Below the pieces are notes generated by a model, which ran no database searches, was not told the origin of the DNA, and was given only the letters and a program-made list of their open reading frames with translations. Below, piece after piece: positions 51,024-59,936 of a DNA stretch of 59,936 nucleotides. This DNA comes from Cladosporium sp. IMV 00045 (taxonomy: Eukaryota; Ascomycota; Dothideomycetes; Cladosporiales; Cladosporiaceae), in contig MSJI02000767.1 of NCBI GenBank assembly GCA_001931905.2, positions 1 through 59,936 of the forward strand, given 5' to 3'. The position numbers and the translations under genes were made by a program. How positions within the stretch are numbered: the first letter of the stretch is position 1; each line of letters begins with the position of its first letter.

Positions 51024-53842
51024 GCGCATCGCAAGCGTTAATACACCAGCCAAATCACCTTGACGACTTGATGACATGCGAAGAAGCGTCGCTGCTCTTG
51101 TGTGCATAGCCCAAGCACTTGCTTTTTTACACCCTCTCCTTCGCAACAGCCTTTGGGGCCTTCTCGTCATGAAAAGATACCCCATTGCATCTATCACTCT
51201 TCGCATCAACCAGGCCATACAGCAAAGGGTTATGGTGGGCGAAGAGGGATGATCTCTTATTCTCATATTTTTCGTTGTGTCTACTACAAAGCGCAACACC
51301 CTTTTACAAAGCTGGCGTGTTCCATTGGACATGGACGTTGTCGCTTTTTCTTATTTCCTTGACCATCATCTCTATTATTTCCTTGAATATGCGGCGGTTG
51401 CTTTTTTTGCTTTTGGATATAAAGGGTTTTGGTGTGACGAAAGGCAAAAGCAGAGGGGGAAGGAAGGTACTTCATTGGGGTGTTTGATTTCCCTCTTTCT
51501 TATGTCTTCGCCGCTTCATTTCCCCTTCCAATTTTCTTCTGTCAATAGTCGTGTATTCATCTTATGTTCAGTGTAATGTCTGATCATCAATTTTCCATCT
51601 ACCTGTCTCACCTGCATCCCATATCATACCGTATCGCCTCCATCGTCATGAAGTTCTTGTGAACTCTCTCAACTGCCCGCTCACGCCATGCAATGTCCTG
51701 GACAAAGACGTGAAAGGTGCCCATTCGGTGTCCTTCACTCGACAAGCTACCAGCTATTACTACCACCCTTATCTCCTGCTAGGGTAGGAGGGCAGCATCA
51801 AACACGGACGGGATGATGCACATGGCATAGCCCCAAGTGATCGATCATCAGCTCTACACGTCCATCACTGCTCACAATACCGACAACCCAAGGCCCAAGA
51901 CCCATTCTTCCTATGATAAGACGCGGGGCTTCGTTCCACAGCATCCCTTCCCATGATCCATCGATACAACTACAATTGCAATCCAACGCCAAACCAGCTA
52001 CACCGAGCGACAACAATTCACACAAAAGTCGACTTGACAAGTTTATTTTTTTTCTTTTTGGAAATCCCTCTCACATGACTTGAAGGGCTCCGGAGCCCTT
52101 GCACGGACTACCAACCTCAGACATCTGAGATGTGTGGATCCGAGCTTTCGTTTGCGAGCCGACAGAGGGGATGATCTGATTTGCTGAGTAAGGGCTCTCT
52201 TTACACATGGAAGGCGTTCAGGCATGTAATGAATTGGGAGGCGGAATAGGAGGTAGAGAAGACCTATAAGGGGGTGGAAAGATGGTGGTTGTTGGTTCAA
52301 GGATGGCTGGGTCGGTCGGTTCGGTCGCGCACCGTTCGGGCCGTGGAGGGCCATGCATGCATGCTGCGTGCTTAAATACGCGACGAACTTCACGCTTTAC
52401 TTTACGATACATGAGAAGTCCTGGTGATGCTGTTCGCGTGTGTGGAAGTCTTGAGAATTCCTGTCGCATTAGGTCATGCGATGGGCTCTCGCAATGAAAA
52501 ACGAGATGTATCCTGCGCGCCCTCAATATGCGTGATGAACCGTGAGAGGAGGTGGACCAAGGCGGCGTGACGGTCGCAAGGTGGATACTGGGTGACTAAC
52601 TATCTAGGCGAAAGAACTGCTCTTCAGTAGCCCAGTATACTGTAGGTGCAAAGACACAGATATGCAAGCATGAAGCTGACGGATTGAACAGGCGATGTGT
52701 AGTAGCCATGTGCCGTCATGCGCCCTTGGACGTATCGCCATGCGACGACGCGACAGCCAAATCAGCCTCTTGGAATGGACCCATTACGCCTCTCTCTGGT
52801 CGCCTGTATCAATTCTGTCTTGCCTGATCCAAACACTCTTGCGTTCTCGTAATGCGGAACAATATACTGGCGCTTCAAAACAAGAGCCCGCGCGCTGTTG
52901 CTGCTATCATGTTCTCACCACCGCCCAACAACCAACCGGGTCCATGGATTACTACGTTGCTTCGACAATGACGTGCATTGTAGTAATGCTATCGTCGCTT
53001 ACGTGCTGTTTGGCGAATCCAATAGGATGGTTTCTTCGTGATGCCCCGATCTCCTCATCACGGGAAGTCTATTGGCGTCTCGGGGTCAAGCGAGGCCCCC
53101 GGCTTGTTTGGAGATGGGATCTCGCTATTGCCATGTCGCTTGAACACTGCCCATGGTATGGACGCTTCCAATACCTGGATAGGTCTGGCATTCGACGGCA
53201 TGCTCTATTCCTGCAAAACCTGTTCTCGCCTACGCTTCTGTCCAGGAATCTCACTACGGTCGCTCATCGCTGAACGTTCATCCCCGTCGCCTTCGTACTG
53301 GTACCATCACCGCCCGTTCCCACGGCCACCTTGATATCCACAGAGGCGCCGATGGAACCTTTCGCACATGCCTGATATGTCTTCTCTGTCTCGTGAGGAG
53401 CTGCTATCCTCGCGCATCTGCTTAACCTCCGCGTTTCGTTTGGCGAAAACATGCTTTTGGCTTCCCGCTGTGTCATCCCCGGGCGTAATCAGTATGTTTA
53501 TTGCAAGTCCCTACTTGCGCAGCCATACACGCGCCTGTAAGCATCAATTCGTTCATCCAAGTTCATTACCACGGTTCCCCGTTTCCCGCATCTCTGACCA
53601 AACGCCCAATACAATGCATTGTTCGTCGCTGACAGCAACTGCAACACATCCGTGCCACAAATGTAAAGGCATTCTAACATATGGTAATACTCTAATCGTC
53701 TCGCGCAAGAGCGCCATCGCGCGATAAATGCACCTCCCATCCCCGTCGTAGAATACCCATCTCGTTCGCACATCCCAAACACACTGCCACACATTGTCTT
53801 CCCAAGCACTTTGATATCTGCACCATCAGACACCTGGCAAGC
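51024..53842. other. 2.8 kb non-coding region after the wall protein
   Basis: Begins with a T-rich 3' flank. The longest frame (52695-53273, 192 codons) has no recognisable domain and ordinary random composition. No tRNA, repeat array or transposon seen. Confidence 0.45.
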
Positions 53843-55360
53843 ATGACGAACTGGTCCAACAACTACGGGCCTCAGTCATTCAAGAAGAATGACAGGAGGG
53901 GGCAGCAACGCAAGGCCCCCTCCAGAGACCTCGACCGCAGCTGGAGGAGGGACGAGAACCAGCGTCCCTCCGCCTCCAGCAGGCAATACGCCGCTCGCTC
54001 TCCGCGCCAACAGGAGAGGCCAGAGCAGCAACCCGCAACCACCAGGCGAGGTGGTTATTCCTGGACTCCGGGAAAGTCATCGGCGTCTTCCTCCCAGAGA
54101 CGTCAAAAGTCTGGCGAAGATTCCTGGAGGCCTGGGGACTCTTCGTCTTTTCAGGGGCGCCAGAGGAATGCGCCTCCGCAACGATCTGCCTCTCCGGACA
54201 GAGAGGAGAGGTCGCGCTGGTCGAGAGTCCGTCAGCCTTCGTCCTCGCAATCACGCGAGGCTTTTGCTGCGCCTGTGCAGCGCCCAGCTCCTCCCGCTGG
54301 AAACGGGGAGTCGTCGTCTCAGAGAGGAAGAGACGCAACCCAGAAGCCGTTGACAGGCGGCTCAACGGCAGCACCACTGGCAGCACCGCCAGTCCTTGCT
54401 CCGGCTCCTTCTTCCTCGGGGCCTTCCTCTGTCTCGTCGGACTTGTCGCCGTCGACGACGCAGACATCTGTGGCGACAGTGACACCCTCGCCGCCACGCG
54501 AGGGAGAGCCTGCACAGCAGCAGGCGGCGGCTCCTCCAGCACCCGTGCCTAACAGGCAAGTCGAGGCTGAGATCGGTAGGATCATGGTCCTACCCAGTCG
54601 CGCCGAGGGGAAGGACTGCCCCTTCTACTCGGACGAGTTCGCGAGGCAGCCGCACGTGAACGACCGCGCCGGCGGGCACCCAGCGCTCGTCTGGGACATG
54701 TACGTGCGCGCCGACGGGGAGCCCATCGCCCGCTGCCTGCCCGTCACGTCGCTCAGCAAGAATGGGCGTTCCGGGATGTCGGTCGAGGAGAAGTACGACG
54801 CGAAGAACGGCGGCGACGCGTGGAGGCACATCCCACGCTACCTCCCGATCGACCACCAGGATCGGACGACGTCGGCCTTCAATCAGCCCGTCGTGAGGCT
54901 GCAGCAGCCGGCAGGCTCCTCCCGCCGCAACGACATGAAGTCCCAGAGCTACATCCATCTGGACCACTTCTACGAAGTCGAGGCGCACTTCCTGGGAGCC
55001 GGCTCCTTCCACGGTCTCCGCGTGGAGACTCCATCGCTTGCCGTCGTGATCGGCAAGCTGATGGACTTCTGCGACGGGAAGATCCACCGGCCGAAGCCCT
55101 CAGGCTCCAAGCCGGTGGTGTCGCCTCTGCTCGTGGATTGGGGCATGTGTGGCCGTCCCCGCGACCTCAGCGCCGTCGTTGAGCAGACCATCGCCGACGG
55201 TCGCATGCTCGAGGAGATGCGTCTGCGTGAGACCGGCACGCAGTACGTCACCGGCAGGGAGTCCGCGATGCCTCGTCGTCAGGATCCCGGGCACACGCGT
55301 TATATTCCGCGCGCGTGGCAGGCTGTCCAGCAACGGATGGCTTCCAGCGGTGCCGTCTGA
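53843..55360 (+). CDS. Orphan low-complexity protein with a compact C-terminal domain
   Basis: Not recognised. Single exon, 505 residues. Residues 1-235 are Arg/Ser/Gln/Pro-rich and disordered (SRDLDRSWRRDENQRPSAS and similar). From about 240 the sequence becomes ordered: RIMVLPSRAEGKDCPFYSD, GGHPALVWDMYV, ARCLPVTSLS, WRHIPRYLPIDHQD, QPVVRLQQP, MKSQSYIHLDHFYEVEAHFL. The succession GHPALV, PVTS, YLPI and SYIHLDH recurs in unnamed fungal proteins as I recall them. It also has a loose likeness to the MazF/PemK barrel pattern (RPALV, PITS, S-hydrophobic-D), which I rate speculative. The coding region is GC-rich compared with its surroundings. Start is the first ATG. It is followed by unusual repeats and is convergent with RNR1. 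Confidence 0.6.
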   Translation: MTNWSNNYGPQSFKKNDRRGQQRKAPSRDLDRSWRRDENQRPSASSRQYAARSPRQQERPEQQPATTRRGGYSWTPGKSSASSSQRRQKSGEDSWRPGDSSSFQGRQRNAPPQRSASPDREERSRWSRVRQPSSSQSREAFAAPVQRPAPPAGNGESSSQRGRDATQKPLTGGSTAAPLAAPPVLAPAPSSSGPSSVSSDLSPSTTQTSVATVTPSPPREGEPAQQQAAAPPAPVPNRQVEAEIGRIMVLPSRAEGKDCPFYSDEFARQPHVNDRAGGHPALVWDMYVRADGEPIARCLPVTSLSKNGRSGMSVEEKYDAKNGGDAWRHIPRYLPIDHQDRTTSAFNQPVVRLQQPAGSSRRNDMKSQSYIHLDHFYEVEAHFLGAGSFHGLRVETPSLAVVIGKLMDFCDGKIHRPKPSGSKPVVSPLLVDWGMCGRPRDLSAVVEQTIADGRMLEEMRLRETGTQYVTGRESAMPRRQDPGHTRYIPRAWQAVQQRMASSGAV

Positions 55361-55520
55361 TCCTCCCGGCACATCGACGTCGCCACGCTTGGAAGACGAC
55401 CTCCACTTACTCATGCTGCCTCCACGGACAAAGGCCGACCAGTGCTGCTGCCAGATCCTCACGGCTCATCGACTTCTCCTCGCTTGGGAAGCGACCTCCA
55501 CCCGCTCGTACTGCCTCCTC
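55359..55520 (+). repeat. Imperfect ~65-bp direct repeat at and after the orphan gene stop
   Basis: Two copies, about 55359-55423 and 55454-55520. Both run GATCCTC.CGGC.CATCGAC, then a CGCTTGG.AAG.CGACCTCCAC core and .CTG CCTCC. Copy 1 begins within the stop codon of the orphan gene, so the repeat lies in its probable 3' UTR. Confidence 0.75.
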
Positions 55521-55772
55521 TTCCTGCCTTCATGGACGACACAGCGCTCCTGCCAGCACCTCTGAGCAGACAACTCCTCACCTCGCCTGGGGATTCAAGA
55601 TTGACGACTTTACGTTTTCTGTTTTTCTGCTTTCTGCTTTCTGCTTTCTTGCTTCCTTGCTGTTTTGTTCTCTTGTTTTCTTTCCTTTGTCTATTTCACG
55701 AACTTTTACGAGACTGATGATTTCACGAGTTCACGAACTTCACGAGAAGATACCCCCTGTTTTTCCTTTTTG

Positions 55773-55975
55773 CCCCTCGAAGGGCTGAGCGTTGGCTTCA
55801 TGTTCTGCTACGCTCTTGCTTTCTTGCTTTTGCTGTTTCTTCTTGCCCCTTGAAGGGCACAGCGTCAAGGCGCTCTTACTTTCCTTTGCCCTTCGAAGGG
55901 CTGAGCGTCAAGCACACTCTGCTGCGCTCATGTCTCTTCAACCCCTCGAAGGACTAAGCGATAGGCAGGCGCTCT
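55773..55975 (+). repeat. Four palindromic repeats with adjacent potential second stem
   Basis: Four copies of CCC[CT]T[CT]GAAGG[GA]C[TA][GA]AGCG at about 55773, 55846, 55890 and 55942. Copy 3 is a perfect 14-bp palindrome, GCCCTTCGAAGGGC. Each copy is followed by AGCG and, 6 to 24 nt on, CGCT, which could pair as a second hairpin. Copies are embedded in a pyrimidine-rich context with CGCTCTT.CTTTC between them. Confidence 0.75.
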
Positions 55976-56593
55976 TTGTTTTCTCTCCTTTTTCTTTACT
56001 TGCTTCGCTTTTTCTTCTACTGTTTACGCTAATGAGGAAGAGGAATACAACGCTACGCAAGATACGCTGGCATCTAATGTTGATCCGCTTTTTGCGCTTT
56101 TGCTTTTCTGTTACGTTGATGATTTTTTGCTTTTTAATCGCGTTTCTAGATGCAATGCAAATGTTTTGTTTTGTCTACATCTTTCTTCTCGTGTGAGTTC
56201 AAGTGAGGTGATTATCGCCTGTCTGTCTATCGACCTGCCGACATGTACTTACCCTATGCGACCTTTGCCATCATGCCTACGAGTGAAGACTTCACGTTGC
56301 TCCTATGAGGCTATGCCATCTAGCCATCAAAGCGTCGGCTACAGAGGCAGACATGCTTCCTTTGCATCCATCCCATTCAGCTCGCACAAGGTAGACTCAG
56401 CTCACTGTCAGTCTGCGCATCTCCAACGGGAAGACTTGCATAGTGAACAAAACCCAACCTGATCCCTTCAAAATGTCTCCTTCACCCCAAACATAATCCC
56501 ACATCACCCTTCATCAATCCCAGCTGTACTGACTCCATGTACATGTACTTACCAAGTGTTACCATTCACAGCTAAGTCCCAATACTACTACCA

Positions 56594-56640
56594 GCCAACC
56601 AACCACCCAACCAACCAACCCACGCCAACCAACCCACTCC
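56594..56640 (+). repeat. CCAA/CCAACC microsatellite
   Basis: Irregular tandem CCAACC units in non-coding DNA, interrupted by CCCA and CACG. Confidence 0.8.
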
Positions 56641-57070
56641 AACGCCCTTCAAGCAAGCTCACTTATTACATAGACAGTAGCTTCATAGCAACCCCAATCT
56701 CACACATCGATCGATACCTACCTACATTAGACACTTCAACTCATCCCCCATCGCGACTCAAAGAACAATCACTCAATACTCAGCAACACAAGCACGTCTG
56801 ACCCCCCTCCCTGCACGTACTTCCTCTCCCGCTTCCCCCACCGCATCGAGCTCGCACGGATTGATCAGATCGTATCAGTCCGTCCATCCATCAACGATAG
56901 CATGCCTGCACACGAGTCGCAACGACCGCGCGCTCTCACAGTCTATGCGTTCTGCCTTTCCGTGAGAAATACTCTCATTGATCCAACGTTGAGGTTTCGT
57001 CGCTGTTGGTTATTGCGCTCGATGTTATTGTGTGGATTCACCAATGTATGTGTCTCCAGCGCACTCACAA

Positions 57071-57093
57071 GCAAGCAAGCAAGCAAGCAAGCC
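57071..57093 (+). repeat. GCAA tetranucleotide microsatellite
   Basis: About five and a half perfect GCAA units in non-coding DNA. Confidence 0.85.
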
Positions 57094-57485
57094 ACAACCA
57101 GACAAACGCATGAGAAAATGTCATGTCTAGACGAAGAAAAGAACCTCAACAAGAAGACTCGACCCTTCGATCGAGACTGAGATGAGGGATGAAGTGATAT
57201 GTAAACCTAACAGCCTTGAAGGAATTATCGCATATTGCATTTTTCTATACAAAGAAGCAGAGAACTAAACTAGACTAATGACTTCGCATGCGAAGTGGAA
57301 ACTAAAAAGATCAAAACGCATACCCAACCCTAACAACGGTGATATCACATAACAGACAAACGCCAACACAAGATGCAGAATCCAAGAAAACAGCAAAACC
57401 CTCGCTCCCATCAAAGTAAAAACCCATGATATTGTCCGTCGTCACAAAGCAAGCAAGTCGATGAAGAGCCCAACAAAGACCCCAT

Positions 57486-59936
57486 CTAACCAGAGCACAT
57501 GACGCACGACTCCGGGTTCTCAATACTGCAAGCCAGCGCAGCCTCGGCGTAGATATCGCCATCCCTGTCGTCCTCCTTCTTCTCGCCATCGGCCTTGACC
57601 GCCGGCTCCGGCAGCTCCTCCTGCTTAGGGATGGCGCTGATGCCGTCGGCGGGGGGCATGGGAGGGCTCTCGGCCTCCTCCTGGTCGGCGGGGAAGGTGG
57701 GGTTGTGGACCGCAGAGGAGGTGCGGCCGAACTTGCGCTCGCGCTTCTGAGGGCCCTTGGAAGCAGGCGGGGGAGTCTGGGCGGGAGTGGGAGTGCCGTT
57801 GGGAGCGCCGTTTTGGCCGTTGGGCATGGTGGCGTCGTACATGGGGCGAGGCACCGCGGTCTGAGGGGAGGCGGAGACGGCGGTGTAGGCGCCGCCGCGC
57901 TTCTTGGGGGCGGCCTTGCCGACGTTCGTGTCCTCGACCTTGAGAGCTTCTTGGTCGACGGTGAACTGGATGGGTGCGGAGGCGGCTTGGGTGCGGAGGT
58001 AGTACATGCCAGTCTTGAGACCGAGCTTCCAGCCGGCGAAGTGCATGGAGGTGATCTTGCCCATGGTAGGCTCTTGCATGTGGATGTTGAGAGACTGGGA
58101 CTGGTCGATGAATGCACCACGGTCAGCAGCCATTTGGACGATCTGGCGCTGGCTGATCTCCCAAACAGTCTTGTAGAGAGCCTTGATGTCGTCGGGGATG
58201 TTGGTGATGCGCTGGATGGAACCACCGTCGGCGATGATGCGGTTCTTCATGTTGTCGCTCCACAGACCACGGTCGACAAGGTCCTTGAGCAGCCAAGGGT
58301 TGACGACCTGGAACTCGCCAGCGAGCACGCGGCGAGAGTAGATGTTGCTGGTGTAGGGCTCGAAGCACTCGTTGAAACCCATGATCTGCGAGGTACTGGC
58401 AGTAGGCATGGGAGCGACGAGGAGAGAGTTGCGCAGACCGTGCTCAGCGATCTTGGTCTTGAGAGAGTCCCAGTCCCAGAGATCAGACGGAGTGACTCCC
58501 CACATGTCGTACTGAAGCTCGCCCTTGGAGGCGGGAGAGCCTGGGTAGGTCTCGTAGGTGCCGAGCTTGGCAGCAAGGTCGCATGAAGCGGTGAGAGCAG
58601 CGTGGTAGATGGTCTCAAAGATCTGGATGTTCAGCTGACGAGCCTCAGGAGAGTCAAAGGGCATGCGGAGGGCGAGGAAAGCATCAGCAAGACCGCTGAC
58701 ACCGAGACCGATGGGACGGTGACGGAAGTTGCTCTTGCGGGCCTCGGGAACGGGGTAGTGGTTGACCTCAATGCACTTGTTCAAGTTCTTGGTGACAACC
58801 TGGACGACCTCGTGGAGCTTCTGGAAGTCGAAGCGCTCCTCGGCGATGTCGACGTAGGTGGGAAGAGCAAGGGATGCAAGGTTGCACACAGCGACCTCAT
58901 CAGGAGCGGTGTACTCGATGATCTCAGTGCAGAGGTTAGAGCTGCGAATGGTACCGAGGTTCTTCTGGTTGCTCTTGCGGTTGGCGGCGTCCTTGTAAAG
59001 CATGAAAGGGTTGCCAGTCTCGACCTGCGCCTCGAGAATGGCATACCAAACCTTCTGAGCGCGAACGGTCTCGCGACCGCGGCCTTCACGCTCGTACTTC
59101 TCGTACAGGGCCTCGAACTCCTCGCCGTAGACATCGGCAAGGCCAGGGCACTCGTGCGGGCACATGAGAGTCCAGTTGCCGTTCTGTTCCACACGCTTCA
59201 TGAACAGGTCGGGAATCCACAGAGCGTAGAAAAGGTCGCGAGCGCGGATCTCCTCCTTACCGTGGTTCTTGCGAAGGTCGAGGAAGGGGATAATGTCGGC
59301 GTGCCAGGGCTCGAGGTAGATGGCGAAAGCACCAGGACGCTTGTTGCCACCCTGGTCGACATAGCGGGCGGTGTTGTTGTAGACACGGAGCATAGGAACG
59401 AGACCGTTGGATGTGCCGTTGGTGCCACCAATGTAAGAGCCGGTGGCGCGAATGCGGTGAGTGTTGAGACCGATACCACCGGCGTTCTTGGAGATCATGG
59501 CGCAGGTCTTGAGAGTATCGTAAATACCCTCGATGCTGTCATCCTTCATGTCGATAAGGAAGCACGATGCGAGCTGTGCCTGGGGAGTACCCGCGCTGAA
59601 AAGCGTGGGGGAGGCGTGTGTGAAGTATTTGTTGGACATATAGTTGTAGGTCTCAATGGCAGCCTCGATGTCGCTGCCGTGGATGCCGACAGCGACACGC
59701 ATGATCATGTGCTGTGGTCTCTCGGCGACCTTGCCGTCAATGCGGAGGAGGTATGAGCGCTCCAGAGTCTTGAAGCCGAAGTATTGGTAGTTGAAATCAC
59801 GGTCGTAGACAATGGCCGAGTTCAGCTCGTCTGCGTTGTCCATGACGGTCTTGTAGGTCTCCTCCGAGATCATCGATGCAGCCTTCTTGGTCTTGGGGTT
59901 GACGTAGCTGTACAGATCTTGAATGACGGCAGAGAA
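57486..59936 (-). CDS. RNR1: Ribonucleoside-diphosphate reductase large subunit (5' end outside window)
   Basis: Catalytic alpha subunit of class Ia ribonucleotide reductase, making dNDPs in the cytosol. The minus-strand frame is open to the window edge, so 816 residues are visible and the N-terminal ATP-cone and start (roughly 80-150 residues) are missing. Catalytic and structural residues are in place: ASCFLIDM (redox Cys), SNLCTEIIE (active-site Asn, Cys and Glu), [12 protein letters not shown] (phosphate loop), and the mobile C-terminal CVMCSG pair that re-reduces the active site. The region between the fold and the tail is the usual Pro/Ala/Glu-rich linker. No intron is seen in this part. 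Strong codon bias agrees with high expression and creates long open frames on the other strand. Confidence 0.97.
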   Translation of the reverse strand, partial: FSAVIQDLYSYVNPKTKKAASMISEETYKTVMDNADELNSAIVYDRDFNYQYFGFKTLERSYLLRIDGKVAERPQHMIMRVAVGIHGSDIEAAIETYNYMSNKYFTHASPTLFSAGTPQAQLASCFLIDMKDDSIEGIYDTLKTCAMISKNAGGIGLNTHRIRATGSYIGGTNGTSNGLVPMLRVYNNTARYVDQGGNKRPGAFAIYLEPWHADIIPFLDLRKNHGKEEIRARDLFYALWIPDLFMKRVEQNGNWTLMCPHECPGLADVYGEEFEALYEKYEREGRGRETVRAQKVWYAILEAQVETGNPFMLYKDAANRKSNQKNLGTIRSSNLCTEIIEYTAPDEVAVCNLASLALPTYVDIAEERFDFQKLHEVVQVVTKNLNKCIEVNHYPVPEARKSNFRHRPIGLGVSGLADAFLALRMPFDSPEARQLNIQIFETIYHAALTASCDLAAKLGTYETYPGSPASKGELQYDMWGVTPSDLWDWDSLKTKIAEHGLRNSLLVAPMPTASTSQIMGFNECFEPYTSNIYSRRVLAGEFQVVNPWLLKDLVDRGLWSDNMKNRIIADGGSIQRITNIPDDIKALYKTVWEISQRQIVQMAADRGAFIDQSQSLNIHMQEPTMGKITSMHFAGWKLGLKTGMYYLRTQAASAPIQFTVDQEALKVEDTNVGKAAPKKRGGAYTAVSASPQTAVPRPMYDATMPNGQNGAPNGTPTPAQTPPPASKGPQKRERKFGRTSSAVHNPTFPADQEEAESPPMPPADGISAIPKQEELPEPAVKADGEKKEDDRDGDIYAEAALACSIENPESCVMCSG

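Larger units (their letters stand above)
55361..57485. other. 2.1 kb repeat-rich convergent region
   Basis: Between the orphan gene and RNR1 stop codons. Left part: direct repeats, pyrimidine-rich CTTTCTGCTTTCTTGC tracts and four palindromic repeats. Right part: CCAACC and GCAA microsatellites. No protein-coding gene recognised. Confidence 0.5.

Noticed and set aside
49776..51332. 518-codon minus-strand frame rich in Gly, Ala and Arg
   Set aside because: Exact antisense of the wall protein; arises from its C/T-ending codon bias and repeats. No start context, introns or domain.
52695..53273. 192-codon plus-strand frame after the wall protein
   Set aside because: Unremarkable composition and no recognisable motif; kept only as a note in case of transcript evidence.
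57705..59756. Two long plus-strand frames (293 and 384 codons)
   Set aside because: Antisense of the RNR1 coding region; biased codons suppress stops on the other strand. Composition is Val/Leu/Gly-rich without domains.

Overview
The window is eukaryotic nuclear DNA from a filamentous ascomycete (Pezizomycotina; a Dothideomycete is my best guess, from gene content and architecture only). The evidence is: genes split by many short introns (about 46 to 93 nt) with CTAAC/CTGAC branch motifs, Zn(II)2Cys6 transcription factors, fungal-only families (MIC12, PEX19 with a CaaX box, a Vtc5-like SPX protein, a quinate-repressor-like protein), an intron-bearing tRNA-Asp, and a left edge wrecked by C-to-T changes typical of repeat-induced point mutation (RIP).

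Layout. 1-0.8 kb is the RIP-degraded remnant of a transposon integrase on the minus strand. 1-11 kb is accessory-looking: a Zn2Cys6 regulator, an F-box protein, a PQ-loop membrane protein, a secreted SGNH/GDSL esterase and a secreted beta-propeller hydrolase resembling fungal saponin hydrolases. 11-31.6 kb is a dense housekeeping block: mitochondrial ADCK/Mcp2-type kinase, UBC9, PEX19, an unrecognised acidic-tailed protein, a Vtc5-like SPX protein, a ZCCHC10-like zinc-knuckle protein, an R3H-SUZ protein, a nuclear-type protein of unknown function, MIC12, mitochondrial bL17 (MRPL8) and a P-loop AAA_33 kinase. 31.7-46.3 kb holds tRNA-Asp(GTC), a glyoxalase-fold protein, a small basic protein, a steroid 5-alpha-reductase family enzyme, a polyglutamine Zn2Cys6 regulator, a QutR-like quinate repressor and a histidine acid phosphatase homologue whose catalytic HD motif reads ND. 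46.3-57.5 kb is gene-poor: an isolated, strongly codon-biased, repetitive secreted wall protein flanked by almost 3 kb of non-coding DNA on each side, then an orphan low-complexity protein followed by direct repeats and four palindromic repeats. The window ends inside RNR1, the large subunit of ribonucleotide reductase.

How genes relate. There are head-to-head pairs that probably share promoters (PQ-loop/esterase, UBC9/PEX19, zinc knuckle/R3H, MIC12/MRPL8). The last pair joins two mitochondrial proteins. The two adjacent secreted hydrolases near the regulator and the transposon scar may serve nutrition or detoxification of plant compounds. The QutR-like gene stands alone, without quinate catabolic genes in view. 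Exon-intron structures were deduced by hand from splice signals, reading frame and family conservation. The most unusual region is 53.8-56 kb: an orphan protein with a faintly MazF/PemK-like C-terminal pattern beside a set of structured repeats.
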